Source: Prochlorococcus sp. AG-459-O09 (GTDB lineage Bacteria; Cyanobacteriota; Cyanobacteriia; PCC-6307; Cyanobiaceae). Taken from it: DNA of 64,000 bases. How positions within the stretch are numbered: the stretch's first letter is position 1; each line of letters begins with the position of its first letter. The stretch spans positions 1-64,000 of the forward strand of contig QCRH01000003.1 of assembly GCA_003211955.1 (NCBI GenBank), in the 5' to 3' direction. A program made the position numbers and the translations under genes. This document shows, in pieces, positions 21,279-30,356 of the stretch. The notes below the pieces were generated by a model, which was not told the origin of the DNA, made no database searches, and worked only from the letters and a program-made list of their open reading frames with translations.

Positions 21279-21931
21279 AAATTTTTCGAACAACAAATAA
21301 TCTCAGGATTAAAAGAAGTTTTTTCTTCGTAGGCTAAAGCGATAGTCCAATTATAGAAGTTAATCTGTGAATAATTTAAATGTATATTTTTCTTCTTATG
21401 AATTAACTCTTTTGGCTTTTCAAAAAATTGCCAATATTTAATGTCTTTAGCTATTTTTCCATGATCCCATTTTATAGCCGCTTCAACAGCACACCATTGA
21501 TTTAATATCATATTTTTTGTTAAATAATTATTATGGTTTGATTTATTCGTATGAAAAAAATATTTTTTTGCAAATTTTATATGGTTAAAATCTCTATCTG
21601 TTCTCTCAATATCAATCCCTATTTTGCATTTATGCCAGACTATAGTAATGGCATCTTTACAATGACTTAAACTGATATTTCCCATGCCAGAAGGTAAACT
21701 TGGAGGTTCTCCAGGTTGAGCATTAATAGGAATTTCTAGGGGGTCTAAATCAAAAAGTGTTGAAAGTGATTGTCGCAAATAAGCTCTTGTTTCTAAGAAA
21801 ATCTTTGATCTTGAATTTGTTAGGCTTTTTGCAGTTTTAATTTCTTCTATAGTTGCGACATCTTGCACACCTTTAATCTCATAAAACCAAATTTTTGGTA
21901 TTTTATATTCATACTCATTTAATAATTTCAA
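21275..21931 (-). CDS. 4'-phosphopantetheinyl transferase
   Basis: ISLSHCKDAITIVWHKCKIGIDIERTDRDF; ...WCAVEAAIKWDHGKI; TTG start. Confidence 0.85.
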   Translation of the reverse strand: MKLLNEYEYKIPKIWFYEIKGVQDVATIEEIKTAKSLTNSRSKIFLETRAYLRQSLSTLFDLDPLEIPINAQPGEPPSLPSGMGNISLSHCKDAITIVWHKCKIGIDIERTDRDFNHIKFAKKYFFHTNKSNHNNYLTKNMILNQWCAVEAAIKWDHGKIAKDIKYWQFFEKPKELIHKKKNIHLNYSQINFYNWTIALAYEEKTSFNPEIICCSKNF

Positions 21932-22398
21932 TGGCTCTTAAGGTTGGCGACAAAGCACCAGAATTTAAATTAAAAGATTCTTTTGAGAAAGAAGTTTCTC
22001 TTAGTGATTTTAAAGGTAAAAGAATAATACTATATTTTTATCCAAAAGATAATACTCCAGGATGTACTAAAGAAGCATGTAATTTTAAAGAGAATTGGGA
22101 TTTACTCCAAAAAAATAATATTGTTGTGCTTGGTATTAGTAAAGATAATGCATCCTCTCATCAGAAGTTTATAGAAAAATTTAATTTACCTTTTATTCTT
22201 TTAACTGATCCTGAACCATTCAAAGTTTCATCTGATTACGATAGTTATGGACTGAAAAAATTCATGGGAAAAGAATATATGGGAATGATGAGAAATACTT
22301 TTTTAATTGATACTGAAGGTAACATCGAAAAAATTTACTTAAAGGTAAAAGCAGCAATAATGGCTGATCATATAATTGCAGACCTTGGGTTAAGCTAA
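21931..22398 (+). CDS. bcp: Peroxiredoxin, Bcp/PrxQ type
   Basis: MALKVGDKAPEFKLKD...YFYPKDNTPGCTKEACNFKENW. Confidence 0.95.
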   Translation: MALKVGDKAPEFKLKDSFEKEVSLSDFKGKRIILYFYPKDNTPGCTKEACNFKENWDLLQKNNIVVLGISKDNASSHQKFIEKFNLPFILLTDPEPFKVSSDYDSYGLKKFMGKEYMGMMRNTFLIDTEGNIEKIYLKVKAAIMADHIIADLGLS

Positions 22399-23085
22399 TT
22401 TTTTCATGGACAGGTGGTGAATAATCATCCCCTCCATAACTAAATTAGGAGCATTGATAATTTTTTCTTTTTTAGTTTTTAGAGATTTTGTGAGTAATTG
22501 AGAGTCTCCTCCACAGATTATTAAAATATCCTTTTCGGGATTAAATAAACTATTAACCACGCCAGTAAGAGAGTTGATTACTCCTTTTAAGATTGCTTCT
22601 TCTGTATTAATCAAAAAATCTTTGATGGGAATATCATATTTTTTGGGAACTTTAAGATTTTTTGTATTTTGTTCCATTGATTTTAATTGTGTTAGAAAAC
22701 CTGGAAGAAGTTGACCCCCAATAATAGATCCATTTGAATTCAATTTTGTTATTGATAATATTGTTCCAAAATCTGCAATTAGCAAATCTTTTTTGAAAGG
22801 GTTTTCAATAATTTTTAAAGCGGCAATACAGGCAAGAGCTCTATCAACTCCAAAATAATCAGGAAGATTTGATAATTGGATATCTTTAGTTTTTATTTCA
22901 TTGTCTTTTTTCAGCAAAAAATTAGGTAGTTTTCCTACAGAAGCCCAAATTAATTGATCAAGATCTATATTTTCGGGAACTTTTTGCTCTTTTTTGGTAT
23001 GGAAGAATTTAGATTGATTTTTAGAATATTTAGCCCAATGAAGCCTACTATTGCCTACTAATAGAAAATTTATATCTGAGACCAT
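22390..23085 (-). CDS. coaX: Type III pantothenate kinase
   Basis: FLLVGNSRLHWAKY, DYFGVDRALACIAA, LLIADFGTILSITKLNSNGSIIGGQLLPGF. Confidence 0.88.
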   Translation of the reverse strand: MVSDINFLLVGNSRLHWAKYSKNQSKFFHTKKEQKVPENIDLDQLIWASVGKLPNFLLKKDNEIKTKDIQLSNLPDYFGVDRALACIAALKIIENPFKKDLLIADFGTILSITKLNSNGSIIGGQLLPGFLTQLKSMEQNTKNLKVPKKYDIPIKDFLINTEEAILKGVINSLTGVVNSLFNPEKDILIICGGDSQLLTKSLKTKKEKIINAPNLVMEGMIIHHLSMKKLA

Positions 23086-23100
23086 TGTTCTATGATCAAT

Positions 23101-23823
23101 TTAATTCTTAGTATGTATTCCACATTCTTGTTTAATCCCCCCAAATCTTGTATCTCTGCCTTTTATCTCAATACCATCAGGACTGCTTGAATGCCAATCT
23201 CCTACAGAAGAATAACCTTTGATAAAAAGTGGATGGGCAGGTAAATTATTCTCTTCCATATAATAAAAAATATCTTTATTTGTCCAATTTAATAAAGGTC
23301 TTAAAGAGAGTCTTTGACGAATTACGTCTATGAATTTCATTTTGTTTCTATTTTCTGTTTGACTTGATCTAACACCGCTTGCCCAGCAGAAAATATCATA
23401 TTTTTCTAGACCATTTTCTAAAGGTTTTATCTTTCTCAATTCATGATACTTATCTAAATCACTCTCTTTTTTTGTTTCCCAAAGTTTTCCGTATTTGGCC
23501 TCCATTCTTGCTGGAGATAATTCACTTTGAAGAACTTCAACTTCTAAGGATAAATTATCGATAAGCTTTTCAGCGTAATGGTATGTTTCTGGAGGAAGGT
23601 AACCTGTATCTATCCAAAATATTTTGATTTTTTTTTGTAGAGATAATTTACTGATCATATCTAAAAGGACTGATGACTGTATGCCAAAACTTGTTGTAAT
23701 AGCGAATTGATTATCAAACTTTTCATAACCCCATGTAAGCATTCTTTGAGGCTTCATATCTACAAGCTCTTGATTATATTTCCTCAAGTTAGTTTGAATA
23801 TCTTTGTGGATTTTTTCAATCAT
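23101..23823 (-). CDS. cysH: Phosphoadenosine/adenosine phosphosulfate reductase
   Basis: ITTSFGIQSSVLLDMI, WIDTGYLPPETY, GVRSSQTENR, C-terminal KQECGIH. Confidence 0.94.
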   Translation of the reverse strand: MIEKIHKDIQTNLRKYNQELVDMKPQRMLTWGYEKFDNQFAITTSFGIQSSVLLDMISKLSLQKKIKIFWIDTGYLPPETYHYAEKLIDNLSLEVEVLQSELSPARMEAKYGKLWETKKESDLDKYHELRKIKPLENGLEKYDIFCWASGVRSSQTENRNKMKFIDVIRQRLSLRPLLNWTNKDIFYYMEENNLPAHPLFIKGYSSVGDWHSSSPDGIEIKGRDTRFGGIKQECGIHTKN

Positions 23824-23918
23824 TCTTCAGTTTGATTATGAGTTTAATTTTATTTCGCTCAATTTAAAAATTATTCGTATAGTTTAATAATACATTTACG
23901 TATAACAATATTTCTCTA

Positions 23919-25112
23919 ATGAAATCAATACAAAAACCAATAGTAATAGTTGGAGCAGGTTTTGCAGGTATGACATTTGCTTTGAATTTAAAGAATCTTA
24001 ATCCTTCTTTACCGATTCTTGTGGTTGACTCTGCAACTAAATTTATATTTAAACCTTTAATGTACGAAGTTTTAAGTAAAGAAATAAGAAGCTGGGAAGC
24101 CACCCCAAAATTTGCAAATATTTTTTCTGATGCCGGTATAACTTTTTTAAGAAATTGTCTAACCAAGATTTCTTTCAAAGAAAATATTCTTGAATTTAGT
24201 GACGAATTAAAATTAAGTTATCAGTATCTCGTTATCTGTACAGGATCTATTCCAAATAGTTTTTTTATAAGAGGTGTAGATGAAAATTGTTATTTTTTTA
24301 ATGATGAGCATGATTTAAATAAATTAAATTCTTTTTTAAAAAAATCACAAGATACTGCGTTGCATAAAAAGTTATTCATAGTTGGAGGTGGTCCATCTGG
24401 CATCGAGTTGGCATGCAAAGTTAAAGATATATTTACAGACCAATTTGAAATTAATGTAATAGAAAAATCAAACGAAATCTTAAATAAAAACAAAATTTTC
24501 AATAGAGAACAAGCAGAGAAGGCATTAGAAAAAAGAAAAATCAACGTTTTTTTAAATTCCACAGTTAAAGAAGTCTCAGAAACTAAGATAAGTATTTCTA
24601 GCGAGGTTGGAATAACTTCCTTGGATAAAGATATTGTTATTTGGACAGCAGGTGTTAAACCTAATTTGCTTTACTTAGAAACTGATCAAATAACAAAAAA
24701 ATTTGGACGAATTTTAGTTAATAATAATTTGCAAATAGAAAACCATAACAACTGTTTTGCTATTGGTGATATTTCAGTTATTGAAGGAATGGAGGATTTA
24801 CCTATAACTGCCCAGGTCGCAATGCAGGAAGGAAATCATCTTGCTAAAAATTTAGAACTTTTAATTAAAGGAAAAGATCCTCTACCCTTTGAATTTCAAG
24901 ACAACGGTGAAATGATTAGCTTAGGAATAGGCGAAGCTTCAATTTCTGGGCTTGGGGTTACTTTATCTGGGAAATTGGCTTTTGAGGCAAGAAGAATTAT
25001 ATATGCTTCCAAGTTGCCTGATATTACAGAAAGCTTAAAATCTGCATCTTCATGGATATTCCAAAAAAAATCTATTTTTAAAAAGTTTCTTAAAAAAGAT
25101 TATTCGAATTAA
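23919..25112 (+). CDS. Type 2 NADH dehydrogenase / FAD-dependent oxidoreductase
   Basis: IVIVGAGFAGMTFALNL, IVGGGPSGIELACKV, FAIGDISVIEG. Confidence 0.88.
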   Translation: MKSIQKPIVIVGAGFAGMTFALNLKNLNPSLPILVVDSATKFIFKPLMYEVLSKEIRSWEATPKFANIFSDAGITFLRNCLTKISFKENILEFSDELKLSYQYLVICTGSIPNSFFIRGVDENCYFFNDEHDLNKLNSFLKKSQDTALHKKLFIVGGGPSGIELACKVKDIFTDQFEINVIEKSNEILNKNKIFNREQAEKALEKRKINVFLNSTVKEVSETKISISSEVGITSLDKDIVIWTAGVKPNLLYLETDQITKKFGRILVNNNLQIENHNNCFAIGDISVIEGMEDLPITAQVAMQEGNHLAKNLELLIKGKDPLPFEFQDNGEMISLGIGEASISGLGVTLSGKLAFEARRIIYASKLPDITESLKSASSWIFQKKSIFKKFLKKDYSN

Positions 25113-25161
25113 ACTTTTTTGAAATATTGTTTTTGGGTATATTGAGTTAAATAAGTTTTGT

Positions 25162-26970
25162 ATGAATTTAATTGAAGTAGTTAGTAATAATTTTGATGCG
25201 TTTATAACGGTAGTTGTTTTAATAATGTCAATAATTTTGTTTATTAGAAATACTATTGCACCAGAATTGACTGGTTTGTTATGTGTCGGAATATTTATAT
25301 CTACTGGGGTTCTTTCTCCTGAAAAAGCTTTAGCTGGATTTGGTAGTCCTTCTTTAATTACCCTTATGGGTTTATTTGCAGTTTCCTCAGCATTATTTAA
25401 AAGTGGTGCCTTAGACAGAGTAAGAGAATTGATTTCTTCTGAAAGTATTAGAACTCCAAGGAAATTAATTTCTTTAATAGCTTTTTTGATTGCTCCAATA
25501 TCTGGAATTGTACCTAATACTCCAGTAGTAGCATCTTTGTTACCTTTAATTGAAAGTTGGTGCGACCGAAGAAATATATCACCATCAAAAGTTTTATTAC
25601 CTCTTTCTTTTGCTACTTTACTCGGCGGAACTCTGACATTATTAGGTAGCTCAGTAAATCTTCTTGTCAGTGATATTAGTCAACAATTAGGTTATGGAGG
25701 TTTGGAATTATTTAGTTTGACATCAATAGGAATTCCTGTGTGGCTTATAGGTACAACCTATATGATTCTAGTCTCTGACATGCTTTTGCCAGATAGAGGG
25801 AGAGATAAGGAGTTTATTAAAAATGGTGATATGAATATATATTTTACCGAAGTTACTATTCCCTCTAGTTCAGAATTAGTTGGACAATCTGTCAGAAATA
25901 GTAGATTGCAAAGACGCTTTGACGTTGATGTTCTGGAATTACAACGAAATGGAAAAGTTATTCTTCCTCCTTTGGCTGATAGAAAGATTGAACCGGATGA
26001 TAGATTAATAATCCGCGTTACCAGGGCAGACTTATTTAGGCTGCAGCAGGAACATACTATTCTGTTAGGAGAAAACAAAACATCTTTCGATGGGGCAAAT
26101 GTTTTCTCAGATGATGAAGGTACTAAGACCTTTGAAGCCTTGTTACCAGCTGGTTCAACTTTAGCCGGTGCAAGTTTGAGGGAATTAAGATTTAGGCAGC
26201 GTCATAATGCAACAGTTTTAGCATTAAGAAGAGGTCAACAAACTGTTCAGGAGAGATTAGGCCAAGCTGTTTTAAGGGCTGGAGATGTTTTATTATTGCA
26301 AGCACCGCTAGATTCAATAAGAGGTTTGCAAGCTAGTAATGATTTGCTGATTTTAGATCAATTCGAAGATGACTTACCTTTTTTGATAAAAAAACCTATA
26401 TCGATTGCAATTGCAATAGGAATGGTGGTTTTGCCTTCGGTTTCTAATATTCCATTAGTAGGTTCAGTTCTTTTGGCAGTGATTGCAATGGTTGCTTGTG
26501 GATGTTTAAGACCTGCAGAGATACAAAAATCAATTAGGTTAGACGTCATTTTATTGCTGGGATCTTTATCGTGTTTTAGTGTAGCTATGCAGATAACTGG
26601 ATTAGCAGATGTAATTGCAGTTAATCTAAACTTTGCCCTTAACGGAATGCCTCTTTATTTTGCACTAGTCTTAATTTTTGTATCTACAGTTATTCTTACG
26701 CAATTTATAAGTAATGCTGCTTCAGTTGCTTTGATTTTGCCTGTTGCTATTGAATTCTCAAATGTTTTAGGAATTTCACCAAGTGCTTTAATAATGCTTG
26801 TTTTATTCGGTGCAAGTCAATCTTTCTTGACTCCAATGGGTTATCAAACAAATTTAATGGTTTATGGTCCTGGAAGATATAGATTTTTTGATATCGCTAA
26901 ATACGGAGCTGGATTAACACTTATAATGTCATTTACTGTGCCAGCTTTGATAATTTTAAATTACGGGTAA
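25162..26970 (+). CDS. SLC13/DASS-family Na+-coupled anion transporter with two RCK_C (TrkA-C) domains
   Basis: Membrane halves flank two RCK_C-like segments; FISNAASVALILPVAIEF; FGASQSFLTPMGYQTNLMVYGPG. Confidence 0.88.
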   Translation: MNLIEVVSNNFDAFITVVVLIMSIILFIRNTIAPELTGLLCVGIFISTGVLSPEKALAGFGSPSLITLMGLFAVSSALFKSGALDRVRELISSESIRTPRKLISLIAFLIAPISGIVPNTPVVASLLPLIESWCDRRNISPSKVLLPLSFATLLGGTLTLLGSSVNLLVSDISQQLGYGGLELFSLTSIGIPVWLIGTTYMILVSDMLLPDRGRDKEFIKNGDMNIYFTEVTIPSSSELVGQSVRNSRLQRRFDVDVLELQRNGKVILPPLADRKIEPDDRLIIRVTRADLFRLQQEHTILLGENKTSFDGANVFSDDEGTKTFEALLPAGSTLAGASLRELRFRQRHNATVLALRRGQQTVQERLGQAVLRAGDVLLLQAPLDSIRGLQASNDLLILDQFEDDLPFLIKKPISIAIAIGMVVLPSVSNIPLVGSVLLAVIAMVACGCLRPAEIQKSIRLDVILLLGSLSCFSVAMQITGLADVIAVNLNFALNGMPLYFALVLIFVSTVILTQFISNAASVALILPVAIEFSNVLGISPSALIMLVLFGASQSFLTPMGYQTNLMVYGPGRYRFFDIAKYGAGLTLIMSFTVPALIILNYG

Positions 26971-26974
26971 TATC

Positions 26975-28378
26975 GTGAAATTCCAATTCTCAGTTTATAA
27001 GTTAAAAGATGCTTACAAAAAGCTATCTGTACCTCAATTTACTATTGTTACAGGCTTATTTATTATTTGCCTTGGAACTTTAATGTTGAGCTCTCCATTA
27101 TGTTCATCTTCAAAGGTTGGTTTGTGGGAAGCATTTTTTACATCTACTTCTGCAATAACCGTTACTGGCTTAACCATAATAGATATTGGTGTTGATTTAA
27201 ATTTCTTTGGCCAAGTTTTCTTAGCTTTTATGCTTTTATCAGGTGGTCTAGGATTAATGGCCATTACAACATTTTTACAAGGGTTTGTTGTAAAGGGGAC
27301 AAAGCTAAGAACTAGATTAGATAAAGGAAAGACTTTAGATGAATTTGGAGTTGGAGGAATTGGTCGAACTTTTCAAAGCATTGCTATTACTGCGATTAGT
27401 ATTATATCCTTGGGTGCAATTGTCTTATATTCTTTTGGATTTGTAGACATTCAAAATAATTGGGAAAGACTATGGTCCTCGATTTTTCACAGCATTTCTG
27501 CATATAACAATGCAGGATTTTCGTTAATGTCAAATAGTCTTCAAGACTATAGAACAAATTATTTGGTTAATAGTGTTTTTGTTTTTCTCATTGTTATGGG
27601 TGGATTGGGTTGGCGGGTTATTGATGATATTTGGAGTCATAAAAAAAATCTTTCTTATAAAAAATTAAGCCTTCATTCCAGACTAGTCATTAGGACAAGT
27701 TTGTCTCTAATATTGTTCGGATCATTAGGATTCTTTATCACTGAATCATTGCTAAATAGTCAATTTTTTAATGATTTAAATTTGTTTGAACGGTTAATGT
27801 CATCTATCTTCGAAACAGTTAGTGCAAGAACTGCAGGCTTTACAAATTTTCCGATTTCTTTGAACTCTATCTCAGATACGGGCCTCTTATTATTAATGAC
27901 GCTTATGTTTATTGGAGCAAGTACAGGAGGTACTGGTGGAGGCATAAAAACAACTACATTTATTGCTTTAATGGCTGCAACTAGATCAACTTTAAGAGGT
28001 CAGAAAGATGTAATTATTAGCAATAGATTAATTTCAGATAAAGTTATTCTAAAGGCAGTTGGAATCACAGTTGGATCTTTGCTTTTTGTTCTTTTAATGG
28101 CAATGTTGCTTAGTACAACTAATACTTTTGTTAAAAAAGAATCATTCACATTCCTAGAAATTCTGTTCACTTGCATATCTGCATTTGCAACAGTTGGTTT
28201 TGATATTGGTTTAACCGCAAAATTAAATCATTTTGGTCAATTTATTCTTATTGTGGGTATGTTTGTAGGCAGACTTGGGATCCTTTTGCTTTTAAGTGCA
28301 CTTTGGCAGGCTCTTTATAAGAGTAGAATAGATAGACAAAAGAGAATTGGCTATCCTAGGGCTGATCTTTATGTTTAG
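26975..28378 (+). CDS. ktrB: KtrB/TrkH family potassium transporter subunit
   Basis: TSTSAITVTGL, SISAYNNAGFSL, ETVSARTAGFTNF, GASTGGTGGGIKTTT, SAFATVGFDIGLT pore repeats. Confidence 0.93.
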   Translation: MKFQFSVYKLKDAYKKLSVPQFTIVTGLFIICLGTLMLSSPLCSSSKVGLWEAFFTSTSAITVTGLTIIDIGVDLNFFGQVFLAFMLLSGGLGLMAITTFLQGFVVKGTKLRTRLDKGKTLDEFGVGGIGRTFQSIAITAISIISLGAIVLYSFGFVDIQNNWERLWSSIFHSISAYNNAGFSLMSNSLQDYRTNYLVNSVFVFLIVMGGLGWRVIDDIWSHKKNLSYKKLSLHSRLVIRTSLSLILFGSLGFFITESLLNSQFFNDLNLFERLMSSIFETVSARTAGFTNFPISLNSISDTGLLLLMTLMFIGASTGGTGGGIKTTTFIALMAATRSTLRGQKDVIISNRLISDKVILKAVGITVGSLLFVLLMAMLLSTTNTFVKKESFTFLEILFTCISAFATVGFDIGLTAKLNHFGQFILIVGMFVGRLGILLLLSALWQALYKSRIDRQKRIGYPRADLYV

Positions 28379-28396
28379 AATTGACTGAGTTTTATT

Positions 28397-29101
28397 ATGG
28401 CTGATTGGTGGCAGTGGTCTCAAAAGAAAGAAAATGAAGCACTCACTTTTGCAGTTGTCGGCGTTGGAAGATTTGGAACCGCAGTTTGCAGAGAACTTAT
28501 TAGTAATGGTGCTGATGTTTTGGCTGCAGATTATTCGGAAAAAGCTATTGATGATTTAAGGCAATTAGAACCTTCGATAGAAGCGAGAGTTGTAGATTGT
28601 ACTGATGAAGAGTCTATGAAGGAGTCGGGAATTCTTGAAATGAATACTGTTGTAGTTGGTATTAGTGAACCTATTGAAGCAAGTATAACTACAACTCTTA
28701 TTGCTAAGGATAGTGAAGGTAGCAAAGTGAAAAGAGTAATAGCGAGAGCTACCAGTGACTTGCACGAAAAAATGTTAAAAAGAGTAGGGGCAGATAAAGT
28801 TGTTTTCCCATCTAGGATGCAAGGAGAAAGATTAGGTTTAGAACTAGTAAGACCAAACCTAATCGAAAGATTGGAACTAGATAATCAAACTGGCATAGAT
28901 GAAATAACTGTTCCAGAGGAATTTATTGGAAGATCTTTAAGAGATTTAAATTTGAGGAAAAATTATTTAGTAAATGTTCTTGCTGCAGGACCTGCTGAAA
29001 AGTTAACAGTTAATCCTCCAGCAAAATATATTTTGGAAAGAGGAAATATTTTGGTAGTTATGGGTAAAACTGTAGATTTACAGAAATTGCCTCAAAATTA
29101 A
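28397..29101 (+). CDS. ktrA: KtrA/TrkA potassium channel RCK subunit
   Basis: FAVVGVGRFGTAVCRELISNGADVLAADYSEKAID; RCK_C C-terminus. Confidence 0.94.
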   Translation: MADWWQWSQKKENEALTFAVVGVGRFGTAVCRELISNGADVLAADYSEKAIDDLRQLEPSIEARVVDCTDEESMKESGILEMNTVVVGISEPIEASITTTLIAKDSEGSKVKRVIARATSDLHEKMLKRVGADKVVFPSRMQGERLGLELVRPNLIERLELDNQTGIDEITVPEEFIGRSLRDLNLRKNYLVNVLAAGPAEKLTVNPPAKYILERGNILVVMGKTVDLQKLPQN

Positions 29102-29107
29102 TTATTT

Positions 29108-29410
29108 TTAATCAGATTTTTTATAGTATCTAATCCTCTGAGGAGCTCTTTTTAATCTTCTGACGCTTTGTTTTTCAAGTTCATCTCTAAATTTATCAGT
29201 ATTTAAATTATTTTCTGAAACAGGTGATTTACTTTCTTTTTCAAAATATTTTTTTATACCTTCTTGTATTAACACTTTTGCCATATTACTTACTGTCCTA
29301 GATTCATTATCGGCCAAAATAGTTAATTGTTCACATATTAATTCTGGAAGAACTACTTGAATTCTGGGGGATTTAGGCTTCCCATTAGTTGAGTTTTGGC
29401 GGGTAGCCAT
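29108..29410 (-). CDS. CopG/ribbon-helix-helix-like putative regulator with basic C-terminus
   Basis: RIQVVLPELICEQLTILADNESRTVSNMAKVLIQEGIKKYF fits an RHH core; KRAPQRIRYYKKSD tail. Confidence 0.7.
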   Translation of the reverse strand: MATRQNSTNGKPKSPRIQVVLPELICEQLTILADNESRTVSNMAKVLIQEGIKKYFEKESKSPVSENNLNTDKFRDELEKQSVRRLKRAPQRIRYYKKSD

Positions 29411-29429
29411 GAGTCAAAGTTGATAACTG

Positions 29430-29487
29430 TTACTTATTAGTATACACAGTTAGTCAAGGATACTATCTTTGTGTATATTATTAGTAA
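29430..29487. promoter_or_regulatory. Inverted repeat, candidate operator (TATACACA...TGTGTATA)
   Basis: 8-bp perfect arms 29441-29448 and 29470-29477, imperfectly extended outward (TTACTTATTAG / TTATTAGTAA), in the divergent region upstream of the RHH gene. Confidence 0.45.
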
Positions 29488-29526
29488 GGAAATTTATGTC
29501 CGCATCAATTAATTGTTTATTGTCCC

Positions 29527-29865
29527 ATGAAAAATTCAAGAAAAATTGATTCTCCTAAAAGGTCGATAATTGATAAACCGAAAAAAAGATTAGTCAATTC
29601 TGATTCGCACGATAATGAAAATAGTGACGTTTTAGTATCAGCTGTAATTAGTCCATATTTGTTAACTCATCTTCACCATATTCTTCAGCAGTCTGAGTAT
29701 TATGCCCAAAAAGATGGTAGAAAATCTCAAGCAGCTAACTTTGCGAAACTCAGAAAAGTTTTATGTTTAGACGCAAGAAGTATGGCAGATGCCTCTGCAA
29801 AAGAGATAAAAGATTTGGATAATGATTTATCTAATAATAAATTTAATGAACAAAATGTAGCTTGA
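29527..29865 (+). CDS. Conserved hypothetical protein
   Basis: 112 aa ORF, ATG start; ISPYLLTHLHHILQQSEYYAQKDGRKSQAANFAKLRKVL. Confidence 0.65.
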   Translation: MKNSRKIDSPKRSIIDKPKKRLVNSDSHDNENSDVLVSAVISPYLLTHLHHILQQSEYYAQKDGRKSQAANFAKLRKVLCLDARSMADASAKEIKDLDNDLSNNKFNEQNVA

Positions 29866-29899
29866 AGTAATAATCTATTAATAAATAGATTTTAGAACC

Positions 29900-30130
29900 A
29901 TGTCCAGTAATGCTGAAAAGCTCTATAAGTTAATAGCCAATGATTCCAAAAAGAAACAAAGTCTGTTTATGACAGCCTTAACTAATCCCAAAAAAGCCTT
30001 AGATAAAATATGCGATATTGGCAACGAGTTAAATATTTCTGTGACTAAAGAAGAGGTTATTGAATATTTGAGTACTATTGATGATGAGGCAACTAAAATG
30101 TGGTTAATCAAGGCTCGGGGAGGTCTTTAG
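29900..30130 (+). CDS. Small protein resembling Nif11-type leader domain
   Basis: AEKLYKLIANDSKKKQSLFMTALTNPKKALDKICDIGNELNISVTKEEVIEYLSTID; ends KARGGL. Confidence 0.5.
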   Translation: MSSNAEKLYKLIANDSKKKQSLFMTALTNPKKALDKICDIGNELNISVTKEEVIEYLSTIDDEATKMWLIKARGGL

Positions 30131-30284
30131 GAAAAGGTTTCGAATAATGATTATTTGAATTAGGAATAGGTTTTATTCTTTTGTTGTAGCCACCTCCACC
30201 AGCCAAAGTCCAAAAAAACCAATAACTTGGGATTGCAAGAGCTGCAGCTATGAAAATCACTACAATTTGTTCTATTCTTTTCAT
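30108..30284 (-). CDS. Small single-TM protein (58 aa)
   Basis: MKRIEQIVVIFIAAALAIPSYWFFWTLAGGGGYNKRIKPIPNSNNHYSKPFPKDLPEP, read by eye; not in ORF track. Confidence 0.6.
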   Translation of the reverse strand: MKRIEQIVVIFIAAALAIPSYWFFWTLAGGGGYNKRIKPIPNSNNHYSKPFPKDLPEP

Positions 30285-30356
30285 GGTTTAATTTTATTCC
30301 ACAAAATATTTTTTAGTAAATAAGCCACAGATTTTGTAAATTCTATTTTTAAAACA

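Noticed and set aside
25758-26078. 106-aa antisense ORF within the SLC13 transporter, and similar antisense ORFs throughout
   Set aside because: Fully embedded opposite well-supported coding genes with no recognisable family.
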